A DNA stretch of 64,000 nt from positions 28,214-92,213 of the forward strand of contig CAYPKW010000004.1 in assembly GCA_964411425.1 (NCBI GenBank). The letters run 5' to 3'. Made by a program: the position numbers and the translations under genes. Shown here piece by piece: positions 54,758 to 64,000 of the stretch (its first letter is position 1; each line of letters starts with the position of its first letter). The notes under the pieces were generated by a model. It did not search any database, was not told the DNA's origin, and saw nothing but the letters and a program-made list of their open reading frames with translations. Origin of the DNA: CAYPKW01 sp964411425 (GTDB taxonomy: Bacteria > Pseudomonadota > Alphaproteobacteria > Dongiales > Dongiaceae).

Positions 54758-56187
54758 CCGGCGAACAGCGCGGCGGCGGCGGCGCCGGCGCGCCGCAGGA
54801 TCGGGTCCGGCGCCAGGAAGAACAGCAGGATGACGAGGCTGGTGCCGCCGAGGATCGTCGACATTTCCCAGCCGAGCGGCTTGTCGAAGGCTTCGCCCGG
54901 CTCGTCGAAGTACATCACCTTGACGATGCGCACGTAATAGAACGCGGCCACCACGCTGGTCAGCACCCCCAACACCGCCAGCCAATAGAGCCCGGCCTCG
55001 ATCGCCGGCAGGAAAACGTACAGCTTGCCGAAGAAGCCGGCGAGCGGCGGTATGCCGGCCATGGAGAACATGAAGATGGCGAGTGCCGCCGCCATGAGCG
55101 GATGGGTGCGCGACAGCCCGGCCAGGTCGTAGATGCCCTCCACCATGCGGCCGTTCCGGCGCATACACAGGATGCAGGCGAAGGCGCCGATGGTCATGAC
55201 CAGGTATATCGCCATGTAGATCAGCACGCCGCGCACGCCCGCCTGGCCGCCCGCCGCCAGGCCGATCAGCGCGTAACCGATGTTGCCGATGGAGCTGTAA
55301 GCCATCAGCCGCTTGATGTTGGTCTGGTTGATGGCGGCAAAGGCGCCGACCAGCATCGAGCCTACCGAGATGAACACGATGATCTGCTGCCACTGCTCGG
55401 CGAGATCGCCGAACGGGCCCACCAGCACGCGCACGAACAGGCCGACGGCGGCCAGCTTCGGCGCCGCCGCGAAGAAGGCGGTCACCGGCGTCGGCGCGCC
55501 CTCGTACACGTCGGGCGTCCACATGTGGAACGGCACCGCCGCCACCTTGAAGGCGAGGCCCGCCACCAGGAACACGAGGCCGATGACGAGCTGGATCGAG
55601 GACGTACCTGCCGCCAGGACCGCGGCGATGCCGGCGAAGGCGGTGGTGCCGGCGAAGCCGTAGACCAGCGACGCGCCATAGAGCAGCATGCCGGAGGACA
55701 GCGCGCCGAGCACGAAGTACTTCAGCCCGGCCTCGGTCGAGCGCTCCGAATCCCGCTGGAAGGCCGCCACGACGTAGAGCGCAAGGCTCTGCAGCTCGAG
55801 CCCCAGATAGAGCGCGATGAGGTCGTTGGCCGAAATCATCATCATCATGCCGAGCGTGGCGAACAGGATGAGCACCGGGAACTCGAACCGCGCCATGCGC
55901 TCGCGCTCGATGTAACCGATCGACATGATGACGGCGAGCGCCGATCCCACCAGGACCAGCGACTTGAAGAACACCGCGAATTCGTCGACCACGAACATGT
56001 CGGCGAGCAGGCCCAGGCTTGCGCCCGGCGCCTGCCACAACAGCAAGACGAGCGCCACCGCCAGCACGAGGACCGTCAGCCAGGCGATCTCGCGGGTCCG
56101 CTCGCCGCCGCGAAACGCGCCGTAGAGCAGCAGCGCCATGCCGGCGACGGCCATGAACATTTCGGGAAGCGCTGTGCCGTAGGGCAT
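54754..56187 (-). CDS. nuoN: NADH-quinone oxidoreductase subunit N
   Basis: Antiporter-like proton-pumping subunit of complex I. 477 residues, about 14 helices, from the ATG at 56187. Conserved glutamate and lysine pieces: LYLGLELQSLALYV, AGLKYFVLGALSSGMLLYG, KVAAVPFHMWTPDVYEGAP. Twelve bases after nuoM. Last complex I gene. Confidence 0.97.
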   Translation of the reverse strand: MPYGTALPEMFMAVAGMALLLYGAFRGGERTREIAWLTVLVLAVALVLLLWQAPGASLGLLADMFVVDEFAVFFKSLVLVGSALAVIMSIGYIERERMARFEFPVLILFATLGMMMMISANDLIALYLGLELQSLALYVVAAFQRDSERSTEAGLKYFVLGALSSGMLLYGASLVYGFAGTTAFAGIAAVLAAGTSSIQLVIGLVFLVAGLAFKVAAVPFHMWTPDVYEGAPTPVTAFFAAAPKLAAVGLFVRVLVGPFGDLAEQWQQIIVFISVGSMLVGAFAAINQTNIKRLMAYSSIGNIGYALIGLAAGGQAGVRGVLIYMAIYLVMTIGAFACILCMRRNGRMVEGIYDLAGLSRTHPLMAAALAIFMFSMAGIPPLAGFFGKLYVFLPAIEAGLYWLAVLGVLTSVVAAFYYVRIVKVMYFDEPGEAFDKPLGWEMSTILGGTSLVILLFFLAPDPILRRAGAAAAALFAG

Positions 56188-56198
56188 GGCGATCCCCC

Positions 56199-57749
56199 TC
56201 AAGGCGCCGCCAGCGCGCCGAATTGGCCCGCCACCATCCGCCACAGCTCGTCCCAGCCGAGCCCGGCGCGCTCCGGCATGGCGCTGTCGCGGATCAGGTT
56301 CTCCACCGACGGCGCCATGACGGCGAGGAACGAGGACGGATAGATCCCCATCCACAACACCAGGAGGACGAGCGGCGCGAACACGAGCAGCTCGCGCCGA
56401 TTGAGGTCCACGATGTCCATCAGGTCCTGGCGGACGAGTTTCCCGAAGATGACGCGGGCGTAGAGCCACAGCATGTAGGCGGCGCCGAGCACGATCCCGG
56501 TGGTCATCAGCGTCGCCACCCGGGTATCGACCTGGAAGGTGCCGACGAGAGTAAGGAACTCGCCGACGAAGCCGCTGGTGCCGGGCATGCCGACCGAAGC
56601 CAGCATGAACACCATGAACACCGCCGCGTAAGCCGGCATGCGGTGCACCAGCCCGCCGTAGCGCGCGATCTCGCGCGTGTGCATGCGGTCGTAGACCACG
56701 CCCGCCACCAGGAACAGCGCCGCCGAGACGACGCCGTGGCTCAGCATCTGGAACAGCGAGCCTTCGATCCCTTGCTGGGTCAGCGTGAACATGCCGGCCG
56801 TCACGAAGCCCATATGGGCGACCGAGGAATATGCGATCAGCTTCTTCAGGTCCTCCTGCGCGAGCGCCACCAGCGAGGCGTAGATGACCGCCACCACGCT
56901 GAGCGCGAAGACCAACGGGGTGAACAGGGCCGAGGCCTCCGGCAGCATCGGCAGCGAGAAGCGCAGGAACCCGTAGCCGCCGAACTTCAGCAGCACGCCG
57001 GCGAGAATCACGGAGCCCGCGGTCGGTGCCTCGACGTGGGCGTCCGGCAGCCAGGTGTGCACCGGCCACATCGGCACCTTGACCGCGAAGGAGGCGAAGA
57101 AGGCGAGCCACAGCCAGGTCTGCATGCTCGGCGGGAAGTCGTAGGTGAGCAGGGTCGGGATATCGGTGCTGCCGGTCTCGAAGTAGATGGCGAGCATGGC
57201 CAGCAGCATCAGCACCGAGCCGAGCAGCGTGTAGAGGAAGAACTTGAAGGCGGAATAGACGCGGCGCGGCCCGCCCCACACGCCGATGACGAGGAACATG
57301 GGGATGAGCACGCCCTCGAAGAACACGTAGAACGCCACCAGGTCGAGGGCGCAGAACGTCCCCACCATCATGGTTTCCATGACCAGAAACGCGATCATGT
57401 ATTCCTTGACCCGGACCGTGATCGCCTGCCAACTCGCCAGCACGCAGATCGGCGTCAGCAGCGTCGTCAGCAGCACGAACAAGACCGAAATCCCGTCCAC
57501 CCCCATGCGATAGGAGATGTCGAAATCGGACATCCAGGCGGCGCGCTCGACGAACTGGAAGTCGGCGCTCGAGCGGTCGAACCCGAACCACAGGGTGAGC
57601 GACAAGAGGAACGTCACCAGCGAGGTCCATAGCGCGGTGTTACGCGCGTTGCGGGCGGCCAACTCCGGCTCGCCGCGGATGATGAAGATGAAGAACGCGC
57701 CCACCAACGGCAGGAACGTGACCAGCGAGAGGATCGGCAGATCGCTCAT
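56199..57749 (-). CDS. nuoM: NADH-quinone oxidoreductase subunit M
   Basis: Proton-pumping antiporter-like subunit. 516 residues from the ATG at 57749 (MSDLPILSLVTFLPLVGAFF). Key pieces: FFEGVLIPMFLVIGVWGG with the channel Glu, KVPMWPVHTWLPDAHVEAPT, and LAQEDLKKLIAYSSVAHMGF. Five bases downstream of nuoL. Confidence 0.97.
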   Translation of the reverse strand: MSDLPILSLVTFLPLVGAFFIFIIRGEPELAARNARNTALWTSLVTFLLSLTLWFGFDRSSADFQFVERAAWMSDFDISYRMGVDGISVLFVLLTTLLTPICVLASWQAITVRVKEYMIAFLVMETMMVGTFCALDLVAFYVFFEGVLIPMFLVIGVWGGPRRVYSAFKFFLYTLLGSVLMLLAMLAIYFETGSTDIPTLLTYDFPPSMQTWLWLAFFASFAVKVPMWPVHTWLPDAHVEAPTAGSVILAGVLLKFGGYGFLRFSLPMLPEASALFTPLVFALSVVAVIYASLVALAQEDLKKLIAYSSVAHMGFVTAGMFTLTQQGIEGSLFQMLSHGVVSAALFLVAGVVYDRMHTREIARYGGLVHRMPAYAAVFMVFMLASVGMPGTSGFVGEFLTLVGTFQVDTRVATLMTTGIVLGAAYMLWLYARVIFGKLVRQDLMDIVDLNRRELLVFAPLVLLVLWMGIYPSSFLAVMAPSVENLIRDSAMPERAGLGWDELWRMVAGQFGALAAP

Positions 57750-57754
57750 GGCGT

Positions 57755-59698
57755 TCACAGTCGCCGCAACAGGTACCAGGTCACGAGCGCGACCACGCCC
57801 ACCAGCATGGCGAAGGCGTAATGGTACAGGTAGCCGGTCTGCAGCCGGCTCGCCCGGCGCGCCAGCTCGAGCGTCCGCGCCGCCACGCCGTCCGGGCCGA
57901 TGCCATCGATCAAGACGCCGTCGCCGGTGCGCCATAGGCCCTCTCCGATGGCCTTCGCCGGCGCGACGAACAGCAGCTCGTACAGCTCGTCGAAGTACCA
58001 TTTGTTCAAGAGGAACAGGTAGAGCGCGCGGAAGCGCGCGGCCAGCCGGCCGGGCAGCTCCGGCAGCAGCATGTACATGAGATAGGCGAGCGCCAGCCCG
58101 AGCACGCCGGCAAAGAGCGGCGCCAACGCCACCCAGTGGGGCGCGTGGTGCGCCGCCTCGATCGAGTTATGCCCCTCGAGCACGAATAGCGAGTGGCCCC
58201 ATAGCGCCTCCATCTTGCCGCCGACGAAGTACTCGTAGCCGACGAATCCCGAGAACGCCGCGCCGAGGCCGAGCCCAACCAAGGGGACCATCATCATCGG
58301 CGGCGACTCATGGACATGCGCCATGGCGTGCGCATCGGCGCGCGGCCGCCCGTGGAAAGTCATGAACAACAGCCGGCCGGAATAGAGCGCGGTCAGGACC
58401 GCGGCGCCGGTGCCGACCCAGAACGCGAGGTGGCCCGCCCCGGTGCCCGACGCCCAGGCGGCCTCGAGCACGGTGTCCTTGGAATAGAAGCCGGCGAAGC
58501 CGAACACCCCCGGAATCCCGATGCCGACGAGCGCCAGACTGCCGATCCACATCAGCGCGTAGGTCTGCCATATTGCCGTCCACAACCCGCCCATCCTGCG
58601 CATGTCCTGCTCGCCCGCGAGCGCGTGAATGACGGACCCGGCGCCGAGGAACAGCAGCGCCTTGAAGAAGGCGTGCGTGAAGAGATGGAAGATGGCGGCG
58701 CCATACGCCGACACGCCGGCGGCAAAGAACATGTAGCCGAGCTGGCTGCAGGTCGAATAGGCGATCACCCGCTTGATGTCGTTCTGGCACAGCCCGACGG
58801 TGGCCGCGAACAGCGCGGTGGCGGCGCCCACCACCGTCACCACCGCGAGCGCGGTGGGCGCGTACTCGTACATCGGCGACAGCCGGACGACCATGAACAC
58901 GCCGGCGGTCACCATGGTGGCGGCGTGGATCAGCGCCGAGACCGGGGTCGGGCCCTCCATGGCGTCGGGCAGCCAGGTATGCAGGCCGAGCTGCGCCGAC
59001 TTGCCCATGGCGCCGATGAACAGCAGGATGCACAGGGTCTCCACCGTGTCGAGCTGGAAGCCCCAGAAGTCGATGGCGGTGCCGGCCAGCGCCGGCGTCA
59101 ACGCGAACACGGCGTCGAAGTCGAGCGTGTTGTACGACAAGAACACGCCCATGATGCCGAGCGCGAAGCCGAAATCGCCGATCCGATTGACGATGAAGGC
59201 CTTGATCGCCGCCGCGTTGGCCGCCGGCCGGTCGTACCAGAAGCCGATCAGCAGGTAGGAGCACAGCCCCACCCCTTCCCAGCCGAAGAAGAACTGCATG
59301 AAATTGTCGGCCGTCACCAGCATCAGCATGCAGAAGGTGAACAGGTTGAGATACGACATGAAGCGCGGGATCGACTTGTCGTGCGCCATGTAGCCGGCGG
59401 AATAGACGTGCACCAGGGCCGAGACGACGGTGACCGCCAGCAGCATCACCGCGGTCAACTGATCGACGCGCAGCGCCCAGGACGCCTCGAACGCGCCCGA
59501 ATCGAACCAGGTGAACAGCTCGGTCGTGCGCACGGCGCCGGCCCCCACCACGTCGATGAACACGACCACCGAGAGCGCCGCCGAGGCCAGCATGGCGCCG
59601 CAAGTCACCGCGAGCGAGCCCTTGTCGCCGAGCCAGCGCCCGAACAGCCCGGCCAGGAGCGCGCCGGCTAGCGGCAGGAAGACGATGGCTACGTCCAT
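57755..59698 (-). CDS. nuoL: NADH-quinone oxidoreductase subunit L
   Basis: Largest antiporter-like pump of complex I, with the long lateral helix at its C-terminus. 647 residues. Pieces: FFGWEGVGLCSYLLIGFWYD, GKSAQLGLHTWLPDAMEGPT and NDIKRVIAYSTCSQLGYM, which contain the conserved Glu/Lys of the proton path. Four bases after nuoK. Confidence 0.97.
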   Translation of the reverse strand: MDVAIVFLPLAGALLAGLFGRWLGDKGSLAVTCGAMLASAALSVVVFIDVVGAGAVRTTELFTWFDSGAFEASWALRVDQLTAVMLLAVTVVSALVHVYSAGYMAHDKSIPRFMSYLNLFTFCMLMLVTADNFMQFFFGWEGVGLCSYLLIGFWYDRPAANAAAIKAFIVNRIGDFGFALGIMGVFLSYNTLDFDAVFALTPALAGTAIDFWGFQLDTVETLCILLFIGAMGKSAQLGLHTWLPDAMEGPTPVSALIHAATMVTAGVFMVVRLSPMYEYAPTALAVVTVVGAATALFAATVGLCQNDIKRVIAYSTCSQLGYMFFAAGVSAYGAAIFHLFTHAFFKALLFLGAGSVIHALAGEQDMRRMGGLWTAIWQTYALMWIGSLALVGIGIPGVFGFAGFYSKDTVLEAAWASGTGAGHLAFWVGTGAAVLTALYSGRLLFMTFHGRPRADAHAMAHVHESPPMMMVPLVGLGLGAAFSGFVGYEYFVGGKMEALWGHSLFVLEGHNSIEAAHHAPHWVALAPLFAGVLGLALAYLMYMLLPELPGRLAARFRALYLFLLNKWYFDELYELLFVAPAKAIGEGLWRTGDGVLIDGIGPDGVAARTLELARRASRLQTGYLYHYAFAMLVGVVALVTWYLLRRL

Positions 59699-59702
59699 GC
59701 CG

Positions 59703-60014
59703 CTAGCCCTTCATCATGTTGATGTCGGCGACCTCGATCGAGCCGCGGTTGCGGAAATAGACCACCAAGATCGCGAGACCGATGGCCGCCTCGGCCGCCG
59801 CCACGGTCAGCACGAACATGGCGAAGACCTGCCCGACGAGGTCGTGCAGGTGCGCGGAGAAGGCGACCAGGTTGATGTTGACGGCGAGCAGCATCAGCTC
59901 GATCGACATCAAGATGATGATGACGTTCTTGCGGTTGAGGAAGATGCCGAAGATGCCGAGGGTGAACAGGATCGCCGCCACGCTCAGGTAGTGGCCGAGG
60001 CCGATGGCGGTCAT
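59703..60014 (-). CDS. nuoK: NADH-quinone oxidoreductase subunit K
   Basis: Small membrane subunit (MrpC-like), 103 residues with three helices. The buried glutamates are in MSIELMLLAVNINLV and AAAEAAIGLAILV. Its ATG immediately follows the nuoJ stop. Confidence 0.96.
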   Translation of the reverse strand: MTAIGLGHYLSVAAILFTLGIFGIFLNRKNVIIILMSIELMLLAVNINLVAFSAHLHDLVGQVFAMFVLTVAAAEAAIGLAILVVYFRNRGSIEVADINMMKG

Positions 60015-60629
60015 TCAGATGCCGCTCCCCGTCGGCACGTCCTTGACCTCGAGCGTGTCCTCGCGCCGGCGCCTGACCTGGGCGCCGATCTTCTGGCGGC
60101 GCACGCCTTCGCGTTCGCGCAAGGTGAGCACGATGGCGCCGATCATGGCGACCAGCAGCACGAGGCCGGCCGCCTGGAACAGGTAGATATACTTGGTGTA
60201 AAGCACGGCGCCGAGCGCGTGGGTGTTGGGCACGTCGCCGGGCGCCGGCGCCGGCACGCGCAGCTGCTGGGCCGCCTCCGGCGCCACCACCCAGGCGCCC
60301 AGCACGAGCAGCAGCTCGACCAGGAGCACGAGCCCGATAGCGCCGCCCAGCGGCAGGTACCTGAGGAACCCCGCCCGCAGGGCGGCGAAGTTGACGTCCA
60401 GCATCATGACGACGAACAGGAACAGCACCGCCACGGCGCCGACATAGACGACGATCAGCACCATGGCCAGGAACTCGGCGCCCAACAGGACGAACAGCCC
60501 GGCCGAGTTGAAGAAGGCGAGGATGAGGAACAGCACCGAATGCACGGGATTGCGCGCCGCGATCACCATGGCGCCGGCCGCCACTGCGGTCGCGGCGAAC
60601 AGGTAGAACGCGACGGCCTCTACGATCAT
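60015..60629 (-). CDS. nuoJ: NADH-quinone oxidoreductase subunit J
   Basis: 204 residues, five helices. Conserved core HSVLFLILAFFNSAGLFVLLGAEFLAM and VYVGAVAVLFLFVVMMLDV, which includes the helix with a pi-bulge that couples redox to pumping in complex I structures. The soluble C-terminal tail is basic. Thirteen bases after nuoI. Confidence 0.96.
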   Translation of the reverse strand: MIVEAVAFYLFAATAVAAGAMVIAARNPVHSVLFLILAFFNSAGLFVLLGAEFLAMVLIVVYVGAVAVLFLFVVMMLDVNFAALRAGFLRYLPLGGAIGLVLLVELLLVLGAWVVAPEAAQQLRVPAPAPGDVPNTHALGAVLYTKYIYLFQAAGLVLLVAMIGAIVLTLREREGVRRQKIGAQVRRRREDTLEVKDVPTGSGI

Positions 60630-60642
60630 CCTACGCCCGTTC

Positions 60643-61131
60643 CTACTTATAGCGCGCGTCGGCCGCCAAGTTGGCGGCGATCTCCGCCTCCCAACGGTCG
60701 CCGTTGGCCATCAGCCGCTCCTTGTTGTAGAGCAGCTCCTCGTGCGTCTCGGTGGCGTACTCGAAGTTCGGCCCCTCGACGATGGCATCGACCGGGCAGG
60801 CCTCCTGGCACAGTCCGCAATAGATGCATTTCGTCATGTCGATGTCGTAGCGGGTCGTGCGCCGGCTGCCGTCGGCGCGGACCTCGGCCTCGATGGTGAT
60901 GGCCTGGGCCGGGCAGACCGCCTCGCACAGCTTGCAGGCGATGCAACGTTCCTCGCCGTTGGGGTAGCGGCGTAGCGCGTGCTCGCCGCGAAACCGCGGG
61001 CCGAGCGGCCCCTTCTCGAACGGGTAGTTGACCGTCACTTTCGGGCGAAACATGTAGGCGAACGTGAGGCGGAGCCCCGACAGCAGTTCGGACAGCAACA
61101 GGCTGCGCGCCCCGCGTTCAAGTATGCTCAT
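60643..61131 (-). CDS. nuoI: NADH-quinone oxidoreductase subunit I
   Basis: Carries two [4Fe-4S] clusters of the peripheral arm. 162 residues. The two ferredoxin motifs are RCIACKLCEAVCPAQAI and KCIYCGLCQEACPVDAI. The N-terminal amphipathic segment attaches it to the membrane part. 64 bp after nuoH. Confidence 0.97.
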   Translation of the reverse strand: MSILERGARSLLLSELLSGLRLTFAYMFRPKVTVNYPFEKGPLGPRFRGEHALRRYPNGEERCIACKLCEAVCPAQAITIEAEVRADGSRRTTRYDIDMTKCIYCGLCQEACPVDAIVEGPNFEYATETHEELLYNKERLMANGDRWEAEIAANLAADARYK

Positions 61132-61195
61132 CGCTCACGCCTTCCTTCGCCCGCGCCCCAACATAGCCGCCGGCGCGCCCGGTGCAAGGCCGCGC

Positions 61196-62203
61196 TCACG
61201 GCGCCCACCCGAAGGCCAGCAGCGCGCCCGCGGTAACGACCACCCACAGCAGCGAGAGCGGCAGAAAGACCTTCCAGCCGAGCCGCATGAGCTGGTCGTA
61301 GCGGTAGCGCGGGAAGGTGGCGCGCACCCATAGGAAGCAGAACAGCACCATGGCGATCTTGAGGCCGAACCAGATCGGTCCCGGGATCCAGTTGAACGGC
61401 GCCACATCGAGCGGCGGCAGCCAGCCGCCGAGGAACAGCACGGCGGTGGACGCGCTCATCAGGATCATGTTGGCGTACTCGCCGAGGAAGAACAGCGCGA
61501 AGGTCATCCCCGAGTATTCCGCGAAGTAGCCGGCGACCAGCTCGGCCTCCGCCTCCGGCAGATCGAACGGGGGTCGGTTGGTCTCGGCCAGCGCCGAGAC
61601 GAAGAAGATGACGAACATCGGCAACAGCGGGAGGGCGAACCACACCTTCTGCTGCGCGCGCACGATGTCGCTCAGGTTGAGCGAGCCGACGCACAGCAAC
61701 ACGGTGATCATCACGAAGCCGATCGACACCTCGTAGGACACCATCTGGGCCGCCGAGCGCAGGGCGCCGAGAAACGGATATTTCGAGTTGCTGGCCCAGC
61801 CGGCCATGATGATGCCGTACACCCCGAGCGAGGAGATGGCGAACAGGTACAGCACGCCGACGTTGATGTCGGCGAGCACGAAGCCGTCGCCGAACGGAAT
61901 CACCGCCCAGGCGACGAGGCTCAAACCGAACGTCAGCATGGGCGCGACCAGGAAGACGACCCGGTTGGCGCCGCTCGGGATAATGGTTTCCTTGAACAGC
62001 AACTTGACGCCGTCGGCGATCGGCTGGAGCAGGCCGAACGGGCCCACCACATTCGGGCCCATGCGAATTTGCATGGCGGCGAGCACCTTGCGTTCCGCAT
62101 AAGTGAGATAGGCGACCGCCACCAGCAACGGCACCACGATCGCCACGATCTCAGCGACGATGACGACGCCGGGCCAGAGATAGACGTCCCAGACGTTAGC
62201 CAT
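61196..62203 (-). CDS. nuoH: NADH-quinone oxidoreductase subunit H
   Basis: Membrane subunit at the quinone site. 335 residues, eight helices. Conserved AYLTYAERKVLAAMQIRMGPNVVG near the N-terminus and the acidic loop ETNRPPFDLPEAEAELVAGY around residue 210. It overlaps the nuoG stop by eight bases. Confidence 0.97.
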   Translation of the reverse strand: MANVWDVYLWPGVVIVAEIVAIVVPLLVAVAYLTYAERKVLAAMQIRMGPNVVGPFGLLQPIADGVKLLFKETIIPSGANRVVFLVAPMLTFGLSLVAWAVIPFGDGFVLADINVGVLYLFAISSLGVYGIIMAGWASNSKYPFLGALRSAAQMVSYEVSIGFVMITVLLCVGSLNLSDIVRAQQKVWFALPLLPMFVIFFVSALAETNRPPFDLPEAEAELVAGYFAEYSGMTFALFFLGEYANMILMSASTAVLFLGGWLPPLDVAPFNWIPGPIWFGLKIAMVLFCFLWVRATFPRYRYDQLMRLGWKVFLPLSLLWVVVTAGALLAFGWAP

Positions 62204-64000
62204 CGGTGCCGGTCTTGCTCGATTGCGCCGCGAGGAGGGTTTCGGCGCACCTGGCCATGGTCTCCGAGGCGCGGCCGATCGGGTCGGTCATGTAATAGTT
62301 CGTCACCGGCGAACGGAAAGGCTCGGCGCCCAAGGTGCTTGTCTCGTCGCCGAACGGCCCCCAGGACGCCCGCTCGACCGCGCCCAAATTCTCGAACCGC
62401 GGCACCGCCTGATAGAGTCGGCGGCGAAGCTGGTCGATGTTGGCGTAGAAGAGCGGTTTGCCGAGCCGTTCCGACAGCGCGCGCAGGATCGTCCAATCTT
62501 CGCGCGCCTCGCCGGGCGGGGACACGGCGAGGCCGGTACGCTGCACGCGGCCTTCGGTGTTCACATAGGTCGCGTCCTTCTCCGTGTAAGCGGCGCCCGG
62601 CAGGATCGCGTCGGCACGGTTCGCCCCGGCGTCCCCGTGATGGCCCTGATAGACGACGAAAGCCGCGCCTAGCCGAGCCATGTCGATCTCGTCGGCGCCC
62701 AGCAGATACACGACGTCGATCTCGCCCCCGGCGGCGCCATCGAGGATGCCGGCGAGGTCGAGCCCGCCCGCGCCCGGAACGAATCCGAGATCCAGGCCGC
62801 CGACCCGCGCGGCCGCCGAATGCAGCACGTTGAACCCGTTCCAATCCTCGCGCACCATGCCGCAGCTCTCGGCCAAGCGGCGCGCGAGGCCGAGAATGGC
62901 CGTGCCGTCCGGCCGCGCCAGCGCCCCCTGGCCCAGGATCAGCATGGGGTATTTCGCCGCCGCCAGCACGCCGGCGAAGGGGTGACGGCCGTACGCCAGC
63001 TCGCGCAGCGTCTCGGGTCCGGCGCCCAGGTACTCCGTTCGATAGGTGAGGTCCGCCGCCTCGCCGATCGCGCCGATCCGGAACCCGTCCCTGACCCAGC
63101 GCTTGCGCAGACGCGCGTTGACGATCGGCGCCTCGCGGCGCGGATTGCTGCCGACGATGAGACAGGCGTCGGCACGCTCGATGCCGGCGATGGTGGTATT
63201 GAAGAGGTAGCCGGCGCGAGGGAGCGGGTCGAGGGCGGCCCCGTCCTGCCGGCAGTCGAGATGGGGCGAGCCCAGCGCCGCCATCAGTTCCTTGAGCGCC
63301 AGCATCGCCTCGACGTCGGCCTGGTCGCCGGCGATGGCGGCGATGCGGTGGCCGGGCGCGGCGCCGAGACGATCCGCCACCGCCGCCAGCGCCTCCGCCC
63401 AGGCGACCGGACGCAGCGTGGCGTCGCGGCGCAGATACGGCCGATCGAGACGCTGGCGCTTCAGCCCGTCGCAGGCGAACCGGGCCTTGTCGGAAATCCA
63501 TTCCTCGTTGACGTCGTCGTTCACTCGCGGCAGCACGCGCATGACCTCGCGGCCGCGCGCGTCGATCCGAATGTTGCTGCCCACCGCGTCCATGACGTCG
63601 ATCGAGTCGGTCTTCCGCAGCTCCCAGGGTCGCGCCGCGAAGGCGTAAGGCTTCGAGGTCAGCGCGCCCACCGGACACAGGTCGATCATGTTGCCGGACA
63701 GCTCGGAGGTGAGCGCTTTCTCGACGTAGGTGCCGACCTCCATGTTCTCGCCGCGCCCGGTCGCGCCCAACTCTTCGATGCCGGCGATCTCGGTGGCGAA
63801 ACGGATACAGCGCGTGCAGTGAATGCACCGGGTCATGATGGTCTTGATCAGCGGCCCCAGCTCCTTGTCGGACACCGCCCGCTTGTTCTCTCGATACCGG
63901 CTGCGCTCGAAGCCGTAGCCCATCGCCTGGTCCTGCAGGTCGCACTCGCCGCCCTGGTCGCAGATCGGGCAGTCGAGCGGATGGTTGATGAGCAGGAACT
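62196..64000 (-). CDS. nuoG: NADH-quinone oxidoreductase subunit G, partial (gene runs off the right edge)
   Basis: Iron-sulfur subunit of the peripheral arm of complex I. About 600 C-terminal residues are in the window. The frame is open through the edge and begins with NHPLDCPICDQGGECDLQD, the cysteine motif of a [4Fe-4S] cluster. Then come CIHCTRCIRFATEIAG, and a degenerate molybdopterin-oxidoreductase-like domain with GALTSKPYAFAARPWEL. The first internal ATG at 63923 is not the true start. The upstream subunits nuoA-F are beyond the edge. Confidence 0.97.
   Translation of the reverse strand, partial: FLLINHPLDCPICDQGGECDLQDQAMGYGFERSRYRENKRAVSDKELGPLIKTIMTRCIHCTRCIRFATEIAGIEELGATGRGENMEVGTYVEKALTSELSGNMIDLCPVGALTSKPYAFAARPWELRKTDSIDVMDAVGSNIRIDARGREVMRVLPRVNDDVNEEWISDKARFACDGLKRQRLDRPYLRRDATLRPVAWAEALAAVADRLGAAPGHRIAAIAGDQADVEAMLALKELMAALGSPHLDCRQDGAALDPLPRAGYLFNTTIAGIERADACLIVGSNPRREAPIVNARLRKRWVRDGFRIGAIGEAADLTYRTEYLGAGPETLRELAYGRHPFAGVLAAAKYPMLILGQGALARPDGTAILGLARRLAESCGMVREDWNGFNVLHSAAARVGGLDLGFVPGAGGLDLAGILDGAAGGEIDVVYLLGADEIDMARLGAAFVVYQGHHGDAGANRADAILPGAAYTEKDATYVNTEGRVQRTGLAVSPPGEAREDWTILRALSERLGKPLFYANIDQLRRRLYQAVPRFENLGAVERASWGPFGDETSTLGAEPFRSPVTNYYMTDPIGRASETMARCAETLLAAQSSKTGTDG

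Noticed and set aside
54754..57630. 958-residue minus-strand frame that would fuse extra sequence to NuoN
   Set aside because: Only the part from 56187 is NuoN. The upstream part is the out-of-frame shadow of nuoM, and nuoM is complete in its own frame.

Overview
This is a GC-rich (clearly above 60 % by eye), gene-dense chromosomal segment of an alphaproteobacterium. The gene order is the clearest sign: nuoGHIJKLMN-birA-coaX-rnj-mce-DUF1467, then proS-lolC-lolD-dnaE, rpsB-tsf-pyrH-frr-uppS-cdsA-rseP-bamA-skp-fabZ, gltA-gltX, comEC-lexA-moeA-moaC-trpCDG-trpE-ppiD and tpiA-secG-pyrG-kdsA-eno. From general knowledge this matches the layout of Rhodospirillales-like lineages. A direct-repeat SOS box (GAAC-N7-GAAC) in front of lexA, an RNase J gene and a BirA without a DNA-binding domain agree with this. 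No genus can be assigned from the sequence alone.

Layout, left to right. 1-343: 5' end of eno (enolase). 426-5348: an accessory block with an acyl-CoA synthetase, a ureohydrolase, a pentapeptide-repeat membrane protein and near-identical intergenic repeats. 5349-9053: kdsA, pyrG, secG, tpiA on the minus strand. 9203-17429: ppiD, trpE, a DUF1203 gene, trpG-D-C, moaC, moeA on the plus strand, tightly coupled. 17430-21170: an accessory RTX gene (1017 aa) with repeats on each side. 21171-26963: lexA (SOS-controlled), comEC, gltX, gltA. 26967-36480: minus-strand block from rpsB down to fabZ, covering translation, nucleotide metabolism, isoprenoid and phospholipid synthesis and outer-membrane assembly. 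36668-43944: dnaE, a CBS protein, lolD, lolC, proS. 43945-50889: second large accessory block with a TacAT-type toxin-antitoxin islet, repeat mosaic, a frameshifted DUF3604 gene, a small exported protein, a purine permease, a candidate small RNA and tag. 50893-64000: DUF1467, mce, rnj, coaX, birA and the complex I genes nuoN to nuoG (nuoG runs off the window).

The core genes form long translationally coupled runs with ATGA or TGATG overlaps. They cover tryptophan synthesis, molybdopterin maturation, complex I, envelope assembly (BamA, Skp, RseP, LolCD) and replication.

The most unusual observations are these. Each of the three places where the expected core order is broken carries intergenic repeat elements, and one 65-bp repeat is shared by two islands 40 kb apart. 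The usual lpxD, lpxA, lpxI, lpxB and dxr genes are cleanly absent from the bamA-fabZ-gltA neighbourhood. The RTX protein is built from five (plus one degenerate) copies of a roughly 80-residue module. The toxin-antitoxin islet sits between 45-bp direct repeats upstream of proS. A promoter-to-terminator unit of about 160 nt with no credible ORF lies between the purine permease gene and tag.
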